Below are positions 1-8,752 of a DNA stretch of 64,000 bases, in pieces (positions within the stretch are counted from its first letter, which is position 1; each line of letters opens with the position of its first letter). The notes beneath the pieces were generated by a model, which saw nothing but the letters and a program-made list of their open reading frames with translations, had not been told where the DNA came from and searched no databases. The position numbers were made by a program, and so were the translations under genes. The stretch comes from Caballeronia humi (GTDB lineage: Bacteria > Pseudomonadota > Gammaproteobacteria > Burkholderiales > Burkholderiaceae): assembly GCF_001544475.1 (NCBI RefSeq), contig NZ_FCNW02000004.1, positions 62,001-126,000 of the forward strand, in the 5' to 3' direction.

Positions 1-961
1 CGAGTTCACCGATCTCGTCCTGATGAGTCACATCGATCGGTTCCGCGTAATCACCTTGCCCGATACGTCGCGAGAATTGCGTGAGCGCCGCGATCGGGCG
101 CGTGACGCTGCGCGCGGTGAACATGCTGCCGATGATCGATATCAGCACGCCCACGAGCGTAATCAGCAGCAGCGTGCTTTGCAGGCGATGGAACGGCGCC
201 ATCGCTTCGCTCAACGACCGCTGCAACATCACGGCGATGGGCTCGCCATCGGATTGCAGCTTGACGAGACGCGTCGCGTAGTTGTCGTCGGAGAGCGTGG
301 ATGCGTTTTGCATCCTGTGCCTCGCCGCTGCTGGCAACGAACTGGCGAGCACGCTCCAGCGGCCATCGGCGTGAACATCGAGGAACGAGACATCGAGTGC
401 GGTCAGACTGCTCATGTCGCTTGCCATACTGTCGTCGATGAGGAAGCCCATCGCGACCCAGGCGATGACGAGCGGCGCCTTGATCGGCACCGCGACGATC
501 TGATAGGGCTTGCCGTCGATCATGCCGATAGTCGAAGCATCGCCGTTGCGTTCCACCGCGTGCAACAGCTTTGGGAACGGAAAGGCCATGCCCGCGTGCA
601 CGGGGCTGCTGCTATCGGCGATCAACTTGCCGTCGAGGTCTGCGAGCATCACGATGTCCGCATGAATACGGTCTCCGTGATTCGCGAGCGCCGATGCGAC
701 GGTCTTCTCGTCATGCGAGGCGATGGCCTGCCGAAAGCCGAAGTCCGCCGCGACGACGCCTGCGGCCTGCGTCAGCATTTCGCTGTTCGAGCGCAAGACC
801 TGTTTGAACACGCGCTGGGCAACGGCCAACTGCTCGTCCGCATTTCGATGCGCGATCGACGTGATCACCGAATTGATGACGATGAACGCCGCCGCCTGAG
901 CCGCGAGCATCAGCAGGACGAAGACGAGTGTGATCCGCGCACGCAGGCTGTGGAGTCGCAT
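1..961 (-). CDS. Membrane sensor protein, N-terminal part (periplasmic sensing domain + HAMP), cut by the window edge
   Basis: Reading the minus strand from the ATG at 961 gives an open frame of 320 codons with no stop to the window edge. It starts with a membrane segment (about residues 8-32). A periplasmic region of roughly 220 residues follows, resembling a single or double cache fold, then a second membrane segment, then a HAMP linker (TRPIAALTQFSRRIGQGDY). The output domain lies outside the window. From memory of similar operons in Burkholderia a GGDEF/EAL or other signalling domain is likely, but this cannot be seen here. The start lies 7 bp after the stop of the cupredoxin gene, so it is the last visible gene of a four-gene operon. 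A chemoreceptor or histidine kinase remains possible. Confidence 0.72.
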   Translation of the reverse strand, partial: MRLHSLRARITLVFVLLMLAAQAAAFIVINSVITSIAHRNADEQLAVAQRVFKQVLRSNSEMLTQAAGVVAADFGFRQAIASHDEKTVASALANHGDRIHADIVMLADLDGKLIADSSSPVHAGMAFPFPKLLHAVERNGDASTIGMIDGKPYQIVAVPIKAPLVIAWVAMGFLIDDSMASDMSSLTALDVSFLDVHADGRWSVLASSLPAAARHRMQNASTLSDDNYATRLVKLQSDGEPIAVMLQRSLSEAMAPFHRLQSTLLLITLVGVLISIIGSMFTARSVTRPIAALTQFSRRIGQGDYAEPIDVTHQDEIGEL

Positions 962-968
962 GGCGCGC

Positions 969-1583
969 TTACTCGGCCTTCAACTGCAACGTGATTTTCC
1001 CGGCGTCGTCCGTGCCGGGGCCAATCTTCTGCGACGGCTGCGCGTTCGGATCGCTCAGGCGATGGTGCCACGCGATGACGCGGTAGCTATCGGCGGGAAG
1101 ATTGTCGATGCTTGCGCGACCGCTCGCATCGGTCTTGGCGAACCAGGGCGTATCAACGATCAGCAGGTACGCGAGCATCGAATCGTGGATGTTGCAGCCC
1201 ATCACGACGAGTCCGGGTTTGTCGAAGACAATCGGGCTCGCGGGAATGCCGTGATACAAGTTCAACTCGAAGCGCTTGGGCGGCGAGAACGAATAGACGT
1301 CGTGCTCGATGTTGTCCTTGTTCGGAAACGTGACCGACGCGCCCGTCTGCACGACGGAGACGAGCGGCACGAATTTCCGCTTCACCTGATCGATGATGGT
1401 GCCTGCCGGTTTTGCGGGCGGCAGCTTGCCGCTGACGGGCATCGCGTAGACTACGGCGTCGGTGACGGCCACGCCCGCTTGATCGACCACCTGCACGCGC
1501 ACGCTTGTGGCGCTAGCGTCGAGTGTGGTCACGCTCGACAAGCAGCAAAATAGTGCTGCGAATACGGTTGTGCTGAATCGCAT
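969..1583 (-). CDS. Exported cupredoxin-like 'methylamine utilization' family protein
   Basis: The product has 204 residues and an N-terminal signal peptide (MRFSTTVFAALFCC...). A plastocyanin-like fold follows. Type-1 copper ligands are visible as His94 in NIEHDVYSFSP and Cys130-x2-His133-x2-Met136 in GCNIHDSML. The C-x2-H-x2-M spacing is that of amicyanin, which explains the usual family name; no methylamine dehydrogenase genes are present here. The C-terminal half (DASGRASIDNLPADSYRVIAWHH) looks like a carboxypeptidase-regulatory or Ig-like domain. The upstream in-frame codon at 1628 was rejected because the signal peptide starts at 1583. It probably carries electrons or senses copper or redox state in the periplasm. 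It sits between the globin gene and the sensor gene. Confidence 0.82.
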   Translation of the reverse strand: MRFSTTVFAALFCCLSSVTTLDASATSVRVQVVDQAGVAVTDAVVYAMPVSGKLPPAKPAGTIIDQVKRKFVPLVSVVQTGASVTFPNKDNIEHDVYSFSPPKRFELNLYHGIPASPIVFDKPGLVVMGCNIHDSMLAYLLIVDTPWFAKTDASGRASIDNLPADSYRVIAWHHRLSDPNAQPSQKIGPGTDDAGKITLQLKAE

Positions 1584-1672
1584 TGGATAAATTCTATTGT
1601 GCTCGTCGCACGCGATATGCGCACGCAAGTGCTAATAACGGCAGACGTATCTCGAACTTGAGGCGCCGGTTT

Positions 1673-2107
1673 TTATTCCCTGTCCTGCACGTCGCGATAC
1701 ATCGGCGCGAGCTTCGCTAGCAGCTTGTTTTGCGAATGGAAGGGCACGCCGTTTTTGTCCATCGCTTTTTGCAAATCCTCGACAAGCGCATTGAATGCCG
1801 CACGATCGATGTTCTGCCCCTCGTGAGTTCGCTTCATCGTGCGGCCCGTGTATTCGCATGGGCCGTCGAGCAGCACGCAGAACTGCTCGACGAGCTTCTG
1901 CTTGATGCGCTTGATCGGCGCGTCTTCGAAGTACGGCTGCGTGCGCGGATCGGCGAGTACGTTGTCGTAGAGATCGTCGACGATTTTCGCGAGGCCGGGC
2001 TTTTCACCGAACTCGCGATAGAGCACATCGTCGGCGTGCGCGTTGGCGCTGAAGATCGCCGAGAGGAGCAGTGCTGCTTTCATGGCGTGACTAAAGAACG
2101 CTTGCAT
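1673..2107 (-). CDS. Exported truncated haemoglobin (group 1)
   Basis: This 144-residue protein has an N-terminal signal peptide (about residues 1-25, ending ANAHA before DDVLY). The remainder matches group-1 truncated globins: B10 Tyr47 in VDDLYDNVLADPR, CD1 Phe60 in PYFED, and proximal His95 in MKRTHEGQNI. Truncated globins bind O2, NO or CO and are normally cytoplasmic, so the signal peptide is notable. The ATG at 2107 shares one base with the TGA of the upstream DUF3034 gene (TGATG), which suggests translational coupling. A second possible start at 2083 would still leave the signal peptide. A role in periplasmic gas binding or signalling is inferred from the sensor gene downstream. Confidence 0.86.
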   Translation of the reverse strand: MQAFFSHAMKAALLLSAIFSANAHADDVLYREFGEKPGLAKIVDDLYDNVLADPRTQPYFEDAPIKRIKQKLVEQFCVLLDGPCEYTGRTMKRTHEGQNIDRAAFNALVEDLQKAMDKNGVPFHSQNKLLAKLAPMYRDVQDRE

Positions 2108-3003
2108 CAAAACCCCGCCTGAAGAGAGACATAGAGACCGCGCTGATTGTTAATCGTCGCGATGTCGCCTAGCGCGACGTAGGCAGCCGTCAGCGAAACG
2201 TGCTTGTTCGGCGCCCATGCGACGAAAGCGTCGTAGGCGTTCTGTTCGCGCGCGAAGCCGAGGTTGTCCGGCTTGGTGCGATACTCGGCGCCGATCACGA
2301 CGTTCTTCGAAAGCATGTACGCCAGCGAGGTTTCGAACTCGGCGTGATAGTCGTTGGACTTGTCGCCGCCGAAGCCGAGCAAACCGAACTGGTTTGCCTT
2401 CGTGAAGCGCAAGGTGCCGTTGAGCAGCAGGCTTTGGGCGAGCAGCAGTTTCGTCGCTGAGAGATAGAAGTCGGTGCCGGAGTTGCTCGTCGCGCCGACA
2501 GCCTTCACGACGTCGCCCTGTTCGTTGTGCTTGAACTGGATGCCCGCCGAAACTTGCGGGAGCCACGTGTCCTGATCGAGCACGGCGTCGCCGAGGACGC
2601 GCACTTTCACGCCAAAGATGTTCTGGTTGAACTTGAAGTTCGAACCGAGGCCGAGTTGCGCACCGGCGTCGCGGGTATCGAAGGTCTGGCGCGCGAGCGA
2701 AAGCTCGACGCGATTCGCGACGCCGACAGCGACGCCGTAGGTGGACAGCGCGAAATCCTGCGTGTGTACATACGTGCCGTGCACATTGCCGCCGAACTGG
2801 CCAGCGGTGCCGTATCCGCCGATTACGGCCCACGGTGTAAGGCCGCCGCCCGCCGCGCCTTCCACTTCGGAAACGCCGCCAGTGAGCAGCAGTTTGCCGC
2901 CGGTGACAGGGACGTCGGGGACATCGGCGAAGGCGGGGACGGAGGTCGACAATAGTGCGGCAGTGGCTACGGCCAGTCGGGTGCTTTTTGTTATTGAACG
3001 CAT
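2107..3003 (-). CDS. DUF3034 family protein, probable outer-membrane beta-barrel
   Basis: The product has 298 residues: a signal peptide (MRSITKSTRLAVATAALLSTSVPAFA) followed by alternating amphipathic strands. It ends in ...LYVSLQAGF, the terminal-phenylalanine pattern typical of outer-membrane proteins. It resembles DUF3034 proteins, whose function I do not know. Longer in-frame readings start as far up as 3222, but the segment before 3003 has no coding character and would bury the signal peptide, so the ATG at 3003 is chosen. It is the first gene of the operon with the globin, cupredoxin and sensor; the promoter should lie in 3004-3304. The barrel assignment is an inference from sequence pattern. 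Confidence 0.8.
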   Translation of the reverse strand: MRSITKSTRLAVATAALLSTSVPAFADVPDVPVTGGKLLLTGGVSEVEGAAGGGLTPWAVIGGYGTAGQFGGNVHGTYVHTQDFALSTYGVAVGVANRVELSLARQTFDTRDAGAQLGLGSNFKFNQNIFGVKVRVLGDAVLDQDTWLPQVSAGIQFKHNEQGDVVKAVGATSNSGTDFYLSATKLLLAQSLLLNGTLRFTKANQFGLLGFGGDKSNDYHAEFETSLAYMLSKNVVIGAEYRTKPDNLGFAREQNAYDAFVAWAPNKHVSLTAAYVALGDIATINNQRGLYVSLQAGF

Positions 3004-3304
3004 TGCTTGGGCGGGTTTAAGCGATTTCAGGCGCTCGAGGCCTGGGCTTCCTTGTTTACGGCGGAGGGGGAGGGCGACTTGAGGATGCCCGTGATTTGTA
3101 CAGGACAGACAGTTGCAGAAAGAACTGCCAAGCCCGGCCGTAGACCCGACAATGAACCCTACATGAGAGCCTTGGATATATTTTATAAACAATTGATTTA
3201 TAACAAAATAAGCAAGATACAATCCCTACGTAAAACCCTACAAATAACCCAGCGAAAACGATATACGTGCCGATCATGTTTGCGCAGCAAGGGAGCATTT
3301 CCAT
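3004..3304. other. Divergent intergenic region (DUF3034 operon / fic)
   Basis: No gene is seen in these 301 bp. The half nearer fic is strikingly AT-rich (about 3175-3245) compared with its surroundings. It contains TTGATT at 3193-3198 and TACAAT at 3218-3223 on the plus strand, a weak promoter candidate with a long 19-bp spacer. GGGAG at about 3289-3293 is the ribosome-binding site for fic. The minus-strand promoter for the DUF3034 operon should also be here, but I cannot assign it. Confidence 0.5.
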
Positions 3305-4507
3305 ATGACAGATGTCACCTCTTTTCAGCCCCTCTTCCCTGAAGACCGCGTACTCGGTCCGTTGATCGACAAAGCATCCGAACTCACCACGAAGTCGCGT
3401 GCACTGCTCGCAAAAGAGCGCGGCCCGATGGCGACCGCGATGACCCCGCTGTTGCGCAACATGAACTCTTACTACTCCAACAAGATCGAGGGACAACACA
3501 CCACGCCTGCCAGCATCGAACAAGCGCTAAAGACGCACTATTCGCCGGATTCAGGCGAGCGGGGCAAGCAGTTCGCGGCGATCGCGCATATCCGGGCAGA
3601 AGAGGCACTCGAAACGGTGTGGAGTGATTTGCGTGCAGAAGAACTATTCGATGCCGAAAAAGTCACCGCAATCCATCGGCTGTTCTTTGCGAATCTGCCC
3701 GATGAGTACTGCATCACGTCCGACCAGAAGCCGATCATCCCGGGCGCTTTCAGGGAAGAGATGGTTAAGGTTGGTAACCATCTTGCGCCCGAAGCAGACC
3801 TGATTCCCGCGCTGCTGAACGAGTGGGGCAAGCGATACAAACGCGTGAAAGGCTCAGAAGGTCAACTCATCGCGACGGCTTGTTCGCATCAGCGCCTCGC
3901 GTGGGTGCATCCGTTCATCGATGGAAACGGACGCGTTTGCCGGCTGCATTCACACTTGACACTGCGCGCACTGGGTTTGACCGACGGCCTTTGGTCGCCG
4001 CTGCGTGGATTCGCGCGAACTCACGACGAGTACTACGCTCGGCTTGCAGCAGCCGATTCGCGGCGCAGGAACGACCTTGATGGTCGCGGCAACTTATCGC
4101 AAGAGGAACTGGTGAAGTTCGTTCACTACTTCCTCGACTGCTGTCTCGATCAGGTCAATTTCATGCTCGGCATGACGGCGTTCGATGGTGTCCGTTCGCG
4201 GCTGCGCGACCTGCTGATCTATCTCGATGCAAATCCGTGGCGCATAGGCTCGGATAAATCCATCGTCAAGCCTGACAAGGCGTTACTCGCGCTCGAAACC
4301 GTAGCGCTCTTGCGTCCGCTGTCGCGAGCGGAATTTGGGCAGATCATCGGCGAGAGCGAGGCGACCGTCCGCCGCATCACGCGCAGCCTGCTCGACTTCG
4401 GCGTATTGCAATCCGCTTCGCATAAAGACCCGCTGTCATTCGCGTTGCCGCTGAAAAGCCTGCGCTTTTTGTTTCCCCGGCTATGGCCCGAAGTCGATAC
4501 TGAATGA
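3305..4507 (+). CDS. Fic family protein (AMPylase-type, class II self-inhibited)
   Basis: This 400-residue protein carries the full Fic motif HPFIDGNGRVCR (residues 202-213, catalytic His202). Fic enzymes transfer AMP or other nucleotide parts onto target hydroxyls. The N-terminal domain holds the inhibitory helix motif S-x3-E-G (Ser58, Glu62, Gly63 in SNKIEG), which places it among class II Fic proteins that inhibit themselves in cis. The C-terminal ~100 residues look like a winged helix (ESEATVRRITRSLLDFGVL), a common layout in bacterial Fic/DUF4172-type proteins. A GGGAG ribosome-binding site precedes the ATG. The gene is monocistronic, converging on nitH with a 21-bp gap. No separate antitoxin (FicA/VbhA) is seen. 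The target is unknown. Confidence 0.9.
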   Translation: MTDVTSFQPLFPEDRVLGPLIDKASELTTKSRALLAKERGPMATAMTPLLRNMNSYYSNKIEGQHTTPASIEQALKTHYSPDSGERGKQFAAIAHIRAEEALETVWSDLRAEELFDAEKVTAIHRLFFANLPDEYCITSDQKPIIPGAFREEMVKVGNHLAPEADLIPALLNEWGKRYKRVKGSEGQLIATACSHQRLAWVHPFIDGNGRVCRLHSHLTLRALGLTDGLWSPLRGFARTHDEYYARLAAADSRRRNDLDGRGNLSQEELVKFVHYFLDCCLDQVNFMLGMTAFDGVRSRLRDLLIYLDANPWRIGSDKSIVKPDKALLALETVALLRPLSRAEFGQIIGESEATVRRITRSLLDFGVLQSASHKDPLSFALPLKSLRFLFPRLWPEVDTE

Positions 4508-4528
4508 ATGCTTGATCGCGATTCTCGC

Positions 4529-5800
4529 TCAAGCCGTCAACGCATCCACCGAAACGGCGCTTGCTTCCCGCGTCGAGCAAATCGTCTTGACGATATGCTC
4601 GGCATCGCGCGCGATGCCTGAGAAGCGCCCCGATCCCCATGTGTGAAGCCACGGCAGTCCCAAGAAGTAAAGCCCTGGAAACTGCGTCACGCCGCGCCGG
4701 TGCGCCGGATAACCGCGGCCATTGAACACCGGCGCGTCGAGCCAACTGAAGTCCGGCGTGAACCCGATGCACCACACGATTGAGCCGATGCCGCTGCCTT
4801 GAAGCTCAAGCGTCGTGCGTTCTCTATCCGGCCACCAACGCGGCTCATAAACACCACCGCCTTCCGTATCGATCCCGTTCTTTTCGATGAATGCATCGAT
4901 GCCCGCGTTGATGCGGTTATAAACGCCGTCGGCGCTATCGAGATTCGCTGCGAGATTCGGTGCGAAGTGAAGCACGCTGTCCTGCAAATCCTCAAGCCTT
5001 CCATATAGCTCCATACCTTCAGAAGCGAAGCGGCGCAGATCGATATCGCGTCCGCCATCGCGGCCGGTTACATAGTGATTCGTGTTGTCGCGCACGCCTT
5101 CGCGCAGGGGATGCTGATCGACGGGCATGTCGTAATACTTCATGTCCGCAAGCCAATCGACGACATCGCGTCCGCGATAAAAGCGCGCACAGCGCGGCGC
5201 TTCGCCCACCGCGAGCACGACCTTGCGTCCGGCGAGGTGCAGGTCCTCCGCGATCTGCGCGCCCGATTGCCCCGACCCGACGACCAGCACCGCACCCTCG
5301 GGCAACGCATCCGCGTTGCGATACTCCGACGATTGCATCTGCACGATCGAAGCGGGCAGACGCTCGGCCATGCGCGGCACGATCGGCGTGTGATAGCCAC
5401 CCGATGCGACCACGATCTGATCGGCGGTGAACGTACCTTGCGATGTCGATACAGTAAAGCCGCCACCATCCGTCGAACTTACGCGCCGCACTTCCGCATG
5501 TTCGAGCACGGGAGCTTCGACCATCTCGATGAAGCCATCGAGATAAGCAATGATTTCATCTTTCTTCATGAAGCCGTGCGGATCGTCGCCTCGGTACGGA
5601 TAGCCCGGCAGCGCACATTGCCAGTTCGGCGTGACGAGACAGAATGCGTCCCAGCGCTGCGTGCGCCATGTGTGCGTGACCGTGTTCTTTTCAAGCACCA
5701 GATGATCGATGCCAGCCTGCTTCAGGTAATAGCTGAGCGACAGCCCCGCCTGACCGCCGCCCACGACGATCACGCTGTAATGATTCGATGTCTGCGACAT
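4529..5800 (-). CDS. nitH: Flavin-dependent oxidoreductase of the Nit1C cluster (MSMEG_0569 family, NitH)
   Basis: The 423-residue product is a flavoprotein monooxygenase type: a FAD-binding GGGQAG near residue 15, and a second nucleotide-binding GSGQSG around residue 173 for NAD(P)H. The family is known from the conserved Nit1C cluster, where it is the last gene (NitH). A monooxygenase step on cyanide or a nitrile-derived intermediate is plausible but not established from the sequence. It is last in an unbroken minus-strand run with nitG 25 bp upstream. The end converges on fic. Confidence 0.88.
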   Translation of the reverse strand: MSQTSNHYSVIVVGGGQAGLSLSYYLKQAGIDHLVLEKNTVTHTWRTQRWDAFCLVTPNWQCALPGYPYRGDDPHGFMKKDEIIAYLDGFIEMVEAPVLEHAEVRRVSSTDGGGFTVSTSQGTFTADQIVVASGGYHTPIVPRMAERLPASIVQMQSSEYRNADALPEGAVLVVGSGQSGAQIAEDLHLAGRKVVLAVGEAPRCARFYRGRDVVDWLADMKYYDMPVDQHPLREGVRDNTNHYVTGRDGGRDIDLRRFASEGMELYGRLEDLQDSVLHFAPNLAANLDSADGVYNRINAGIDAFIEKNGIDTEGGGVYEPRWWPDRERTTLELQGSGIGSIVWCIGFTPDFSWLDAPVFNGRGYPAHRRGVTQFPGLYFLGLPWLHTWGSGRFSGIARDAEHIVKTICSTREASAVSVDALTA

Positions 5801-5825
5801 GTTGCGTCCTTGTCTTGAGATTGAT

Positions 5826-6110
5826 TTAGCCGAGGTCGATCACCAAGACTTTCGCGTGCGGATCGCTCGTGAAGCGCTCGGCTTCCATCTCGATGCGCGC
5901 GAGCTGATCCATCGCGGATGAGCACGCGAATCCGTATTTCTGCCGCACGCGTTCCGACGCCACGCCCAGTGCTTCGCGCGCACGTTTCAGGAAATCGTCG
6001 AGCGGATAGTGAGTGCCTGGCGTGAGGAAATCGCCGACGACAGTCGATGGTGAGTAGCAAATGTCCTCTTTGCTGTCGGGCCATCGGATGCGAAAGTGCA
6101 TGACGGGCAT
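5826..6110 (-). CDS. nitG: MSMEG_0570 family nitrogen starvation response protein (NitG)
   Basis: This is a small protein of 94 residues (MPVMHFRIRWPDSKEDICYSP...). It matches the MSMEG_0570 family found only in Nit1C-type clusters; the biochemical role is unknown. ATG at 6110 is chosen because the longer in-frame extension to 6305 runs through the nitF coding region; a second ATG at 6101 is possible. It lies 13 bp after nitF and 25 bp before nitH, in the same operon. No signal peptide or membrane segment is seen. Confidence 0.82.
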   Translation of the reverse strand: MPVMHFRIRWPDSKEDICYSPSTVVGDFLTPGTHYPLDDFLKRAREALGVASERVRQKYGFACSSAMDQLARIEMEAERFTSDPHAKVLVIDLG

Positions 6111-6123
6111 CGCGGTTACCTCA

Positions 6124-7092
6124 TTAGGGTTTGATGAAAGCGTGTTGGTTGAAATTCCACAACACGGCGGCATCGTCGCCTTTACGCAGCACGACCTCGC
6201 GAGAGGCATCGACGGTGCCGATAGTTGCACATGCAATTTCTCGCGCGGTGAAGAGCCGTTCGACTGCATCGACGTTCTCACTCGCCACTGACAGCACGAA
6301 GCCATAGCTTGGAAACGCGCTCAGCCAGCGCAGTACGGGGACATTTGGCGGCGTCGGAATCCGCGCCAGATCTATAGTCGCGCCGGCTTGCGAACATTCG
6401 AGCAACATCAGCGCAGTGCCTAACGCACCCGCCATGCTGATGTCCTTCGCCGCGCGGCAAAGGCCGCTCTCCGCGATGATCGGAAGCAACTCCAGATCGT
6501 CGCGCAAGCGCATCGGCGGGGCATCGACGGAGGCGTTCCAGAACGGGTACGGGTCCATGAATGCGCCGCGCAGATCGACGGCCATCATCAACACGTCACC
6601 GGGCTTTGCATCGAAGCTGGAGAGCAGCTTCGACGCGCGCCCGAGGATCGCGACGGCCAGTTGCGCCTGATCGCTGCGCGTGTTGCTATGGCCGCCGACG
6701 ATCGGCACGCCATACGCCGACGATGCCGCCGCCATCCCCGCGAGCACGTCTTCAGCCATTCCGATGCCGTCGCTCCACATCGCATCGACGACGGCGATCG
6801 GCCGGCCGCCCATCGCATAGACGTCGCTCACGTTGACCATCACGCTGCTGTAGCCCGCGAACCACGGCATGTCGCGCACGAAGTCGCTCACCAGGCCTTC
6901 GATCGCGAAGAGCAGATAGCCGTCGCGATCGGCGATGGCCGCGCAGTCGTCGCCGACGGCGACCGCTTGCGCGAGATCACTCGTGCCACGCGGCAAATGG
7001 CGCGCGAGCGTCGAAACGACATCCGCGATATCGGTCTTATGCCTGAAGCCGCGTGTTTCACGCAGCGCCTTGACGAGTTCCGCGACGCTCAT
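6124..7092 (-). CDS. nitF: AIR synthase-related protein of the Nit1C cluster (Sll0787 family, NitF)
   Basis: The product has 322 residues and is related to the PurM/ThiL/HypE/SelD superfamily of ATP-dependent enzymes (VAVGDDCAAIADRDGYLLFAIEG near the N-terminus; a glycine-rich GGHSNTRSD segment in the middle). In Nit1C clusters this is the Sll0787-type AIR synthase-like subunit, NitF. Superfamily members activate carbonyl or carboxylate oxygens with ATP, so an ATP-dependent step in converting a nitrile- or cyanide-derived intermediate is a reasonable guess. Its ATG overlaps the stop of nitE in an ATGA arrangement, showing tight coupling. Confidence 0.86.
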   Translation of the reverse strand: MSVAELVKALRETRGFRHKTDIADVVSTLARHLPRGTSDLAQAVAVGDDCAAIADRDGYLLFAIEGLVSDFVRDMPWFAGYSSVMVNVSDVYAMGGRPIAVVDAMWSDGIGMAEDVLAGMAAASSAYGVPIVGGHSNTRSDQAQLAVAILGRASKLLSSFDAKPGDVLMMAVDLRGAFMDPYPFWNASVDAPPMRLRDDLELLPIIAESGLCRAAKDISMAGALGTALMLLECSQAGATIDLARIPTPPNVPVLRWLSAFPSYGFVLSVASENVDAVERLFTAREIACATIGTVDASREVVLRKGDDAAVLWNFNQHAFIKP

Positions 7093-7649
7093 GCAGCACT
7101 CCGCACAGGCAGCGCCTTCGTGACGAAGCCGCTATGCGGCGTCCGGCATGGTGGATAGAAATCGAGGTCGGCCTGCATCAGATGATGCGACCGTCCGTGC
7201 ATCGCTTCTTCCTTGAGCGTGGTCCAGTGAAGCGCATGAAAGAGCGGCGCGTTCTGGCTTTGCACATGCGCGAGGAACGTCTCGCAGCCGAGCGCATGCG
7301 CGCTGCTTACCGCAAGGCGGATCAACGTCGCGCCGAGCTTGCCGTGACGACGGAACGCAGCATGCACGGCGAGCCGCGAGCCGAACCACAGCCCCGGTTC
7401 TTCTTCGTGAATGCGCACGGTGCCGACCACTTGCTCGGGCATCCCCGCGATGCAACTCACCGCGACGAGCAACTGCGCGCGATCGTCAATCTCATCGCGA
7501 TCGTCGCCTATGAAAATGCCTTGCTCGATGCAGAACACGGCACGGCGCAGCTTGTACGCCTCGTCTGCTTCCCAGGGCAGCGTCGTCCACTTGACGATGT
7601 ATCCAGCGGGCGCGTAGAGCGTCGCGAGGTCTTCGCTATCGGCGAGCAT
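7089..7649 (-). CDS. nitE: GNAT acetyltransferase-like protein of the Nit1C cluster (MSMEG_0567/Sll0786 family, NitE)
   Basis: The protein has 186 residues with a GNAT fold: LRRAVFCIEQGIF, typical of GNAT N-termini, and an acetyl-CoA site segment (RLAVHAAFRRHGKLGATLIRLA). In Nit1C clusters the corresponding gene is NitE. In some species NitE and NitF are fused; here they are separate but overlap by 4 bp. The start at 7649 lies 2 bp after the nitD stop; the upstream codon at 7691 would overlap nitD and was rejected. The acyl acceptor is unknown. Confidence 0.86.
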   Translation of the reverse strand: MLADSEDLATLYAPAGYIVKWTTLPWEADEAYKLRRAVFCIEQGIFIGDDRDEIDDRAQLLVAVSCIAGMPEQVVGTVRIHEEEPGLWFGSRLAVHAAFRRHGKLGATLIRLAVSSAHALGCETFLAHVQSQNAPLFHALHWTTLKEEAMHGRSHHLMQADLDFYPPCRTPHSGFVTKALPVRSAA

Positions 7650-7651
7650 GA

Positions 7652-8752
7652 TCACGCCTCGTAGGATGAAAGGGACGAACACGCGCCGCATTTTCCGCAG
7701 CCAGCCTTGATGTCGGAGGAACGCATGCCGCCTTGCGAAACCATCGCGCCGAGCGGCTGCAATACCGACCTCATGAACTCGGGCGAGGGCGCAGGGTGAT
7801 CCTCGAGCGGCGTGCCGCTGATCGGCACGAACGGCACGACGAACGGATACACGCCGATATCGACGAGTTCGCGCGAGATTGCAAGGATCGCTTCGGCCGT
7901 GTCGCCGAGGCCCGCCAGGATGTATGTACTGACCTGGCCTCGACCGAACACGGCAACGGCCGCGCTAAACGCCTCCATATAGCGCGCGATCGGCACGCTC
8001 GCCTTGCCCGGCATGATCTCTGCACGCAGCGCGGGCGTGACCACTTCCAGATGCATGCCGAGCGTATCGATGCCGCTCGCCTTCATGCGCTCGAACCAGC
8101 GATCGTCGTCGGGTGGCTCGCATTGCGCCTGAATCGGCAGGTCGACGGCGGCTTTGATCGCGAACGCGCTCTCGCACAGGATCTGCGCGCCACGATCACT
8201 CGTGGGCGGCGTGCCCGTGGTGAGCACCATGTGCTTCACGCCATCGAGCAGAACCGCGGCACGCGCGACTTCGGCGAGCTGCTCGGGCGTCTTGCGCGCG
8301 ATCGTGCGGCCCGCCGCGAGCGATTGCCCGATCGCGCAGAACTTGCATGTCTTGCGGCGGCTTTCATAACGGATGCAGGTTTGCAGAACCGTGGTCGCGA
8401 GCACGTCTGATCCATGCAGCATCGCGATGTGCGAATACGGCACGCCGTCGAACGTCTGCATTTTGTAGAAGCGCGGCGTCTTCGGAAAGCTGATGTTCGC
8501 GACCGGAATCGTGCCGCGCAAAAGGGCGCTCGTACCATTGCCGTCCGGTGTCGAAGCGACGAACGGCGAGTGCCATGCCGTGTTCGTATGCACGGGCACC
8601 ATGATCGTCACGCCGTCGATCGTGACCGCCTTGTGATCCGACGGACCCGCGCCGCCACGGCGGCTCGCGACGCTCGCGCCCGCTGCGGGATCGATGAGGC
8701 GCAGCCCCGTCGATTGCAACTCAGTCATCAATTGCCGGCTCGCGGCCGACAT
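7652..8752 (-). CDS. nitD: Radical SAM protein of the Nit1C cluster (MSMEG_0568 family, NitD)
   Basis: The 366-residue product is recognised as the Nit1C radical SAM protein. The iron-sulphur cysteines form an unusual C-x9-C-x2-C pattern (Cys126, Cys136, Cys139 in [14 protein letters not shown]) rather than C-x3-C-x2-C. A second cysteine group, [10 protein letters not shown], lies close to the C-terminus and could bind an extra cluster or metal. The reaction is not known to me. The ATG at 8752 lies 32 bp inside the end of nitC; an upstream TTG at 8770 is a less likely start. Confidence 0.87.
   Translation of the reverse strand: MSAASRQLMTELQSTGLRLIDPAAGASVASRRGGAGPSDHKAVTIDGVTIMVPVHTNTAWHSPFVASTPDGNGTSALLRGTIPVANISFPKTPRFYKMQTFDGVPYSHIAMLHGSDVLATTVLQTCIRYESRRKTCKFCAIGQSLAAGRTIARKTPEQLAEVARAAVLLDGVKHMVLTTGTPPTSDRGAQILCESAFAIKAAVDLPIQAQCEPPDDDRWFERMKASGIDTLGMHLEVVTPALRAEIMPGKASVPIARYMEAFSAAVAVFGRGQVSTYILAGLGDTAEAILAISRELVDIGVYPFVVPFVPISGTPLEDHPAPSPEFMRSVLQPLGAMVSQGGMRSSDIKAGCGKCGACSSLSSYEA

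Noticed and set aside
23..994. Plus-strand open frame at the left edge
   Set aside because: The minus strand here encodes a sensor with membrane segments and a HAMP domain that continues the operon; the plus frame is Arg/His-rich without domains.
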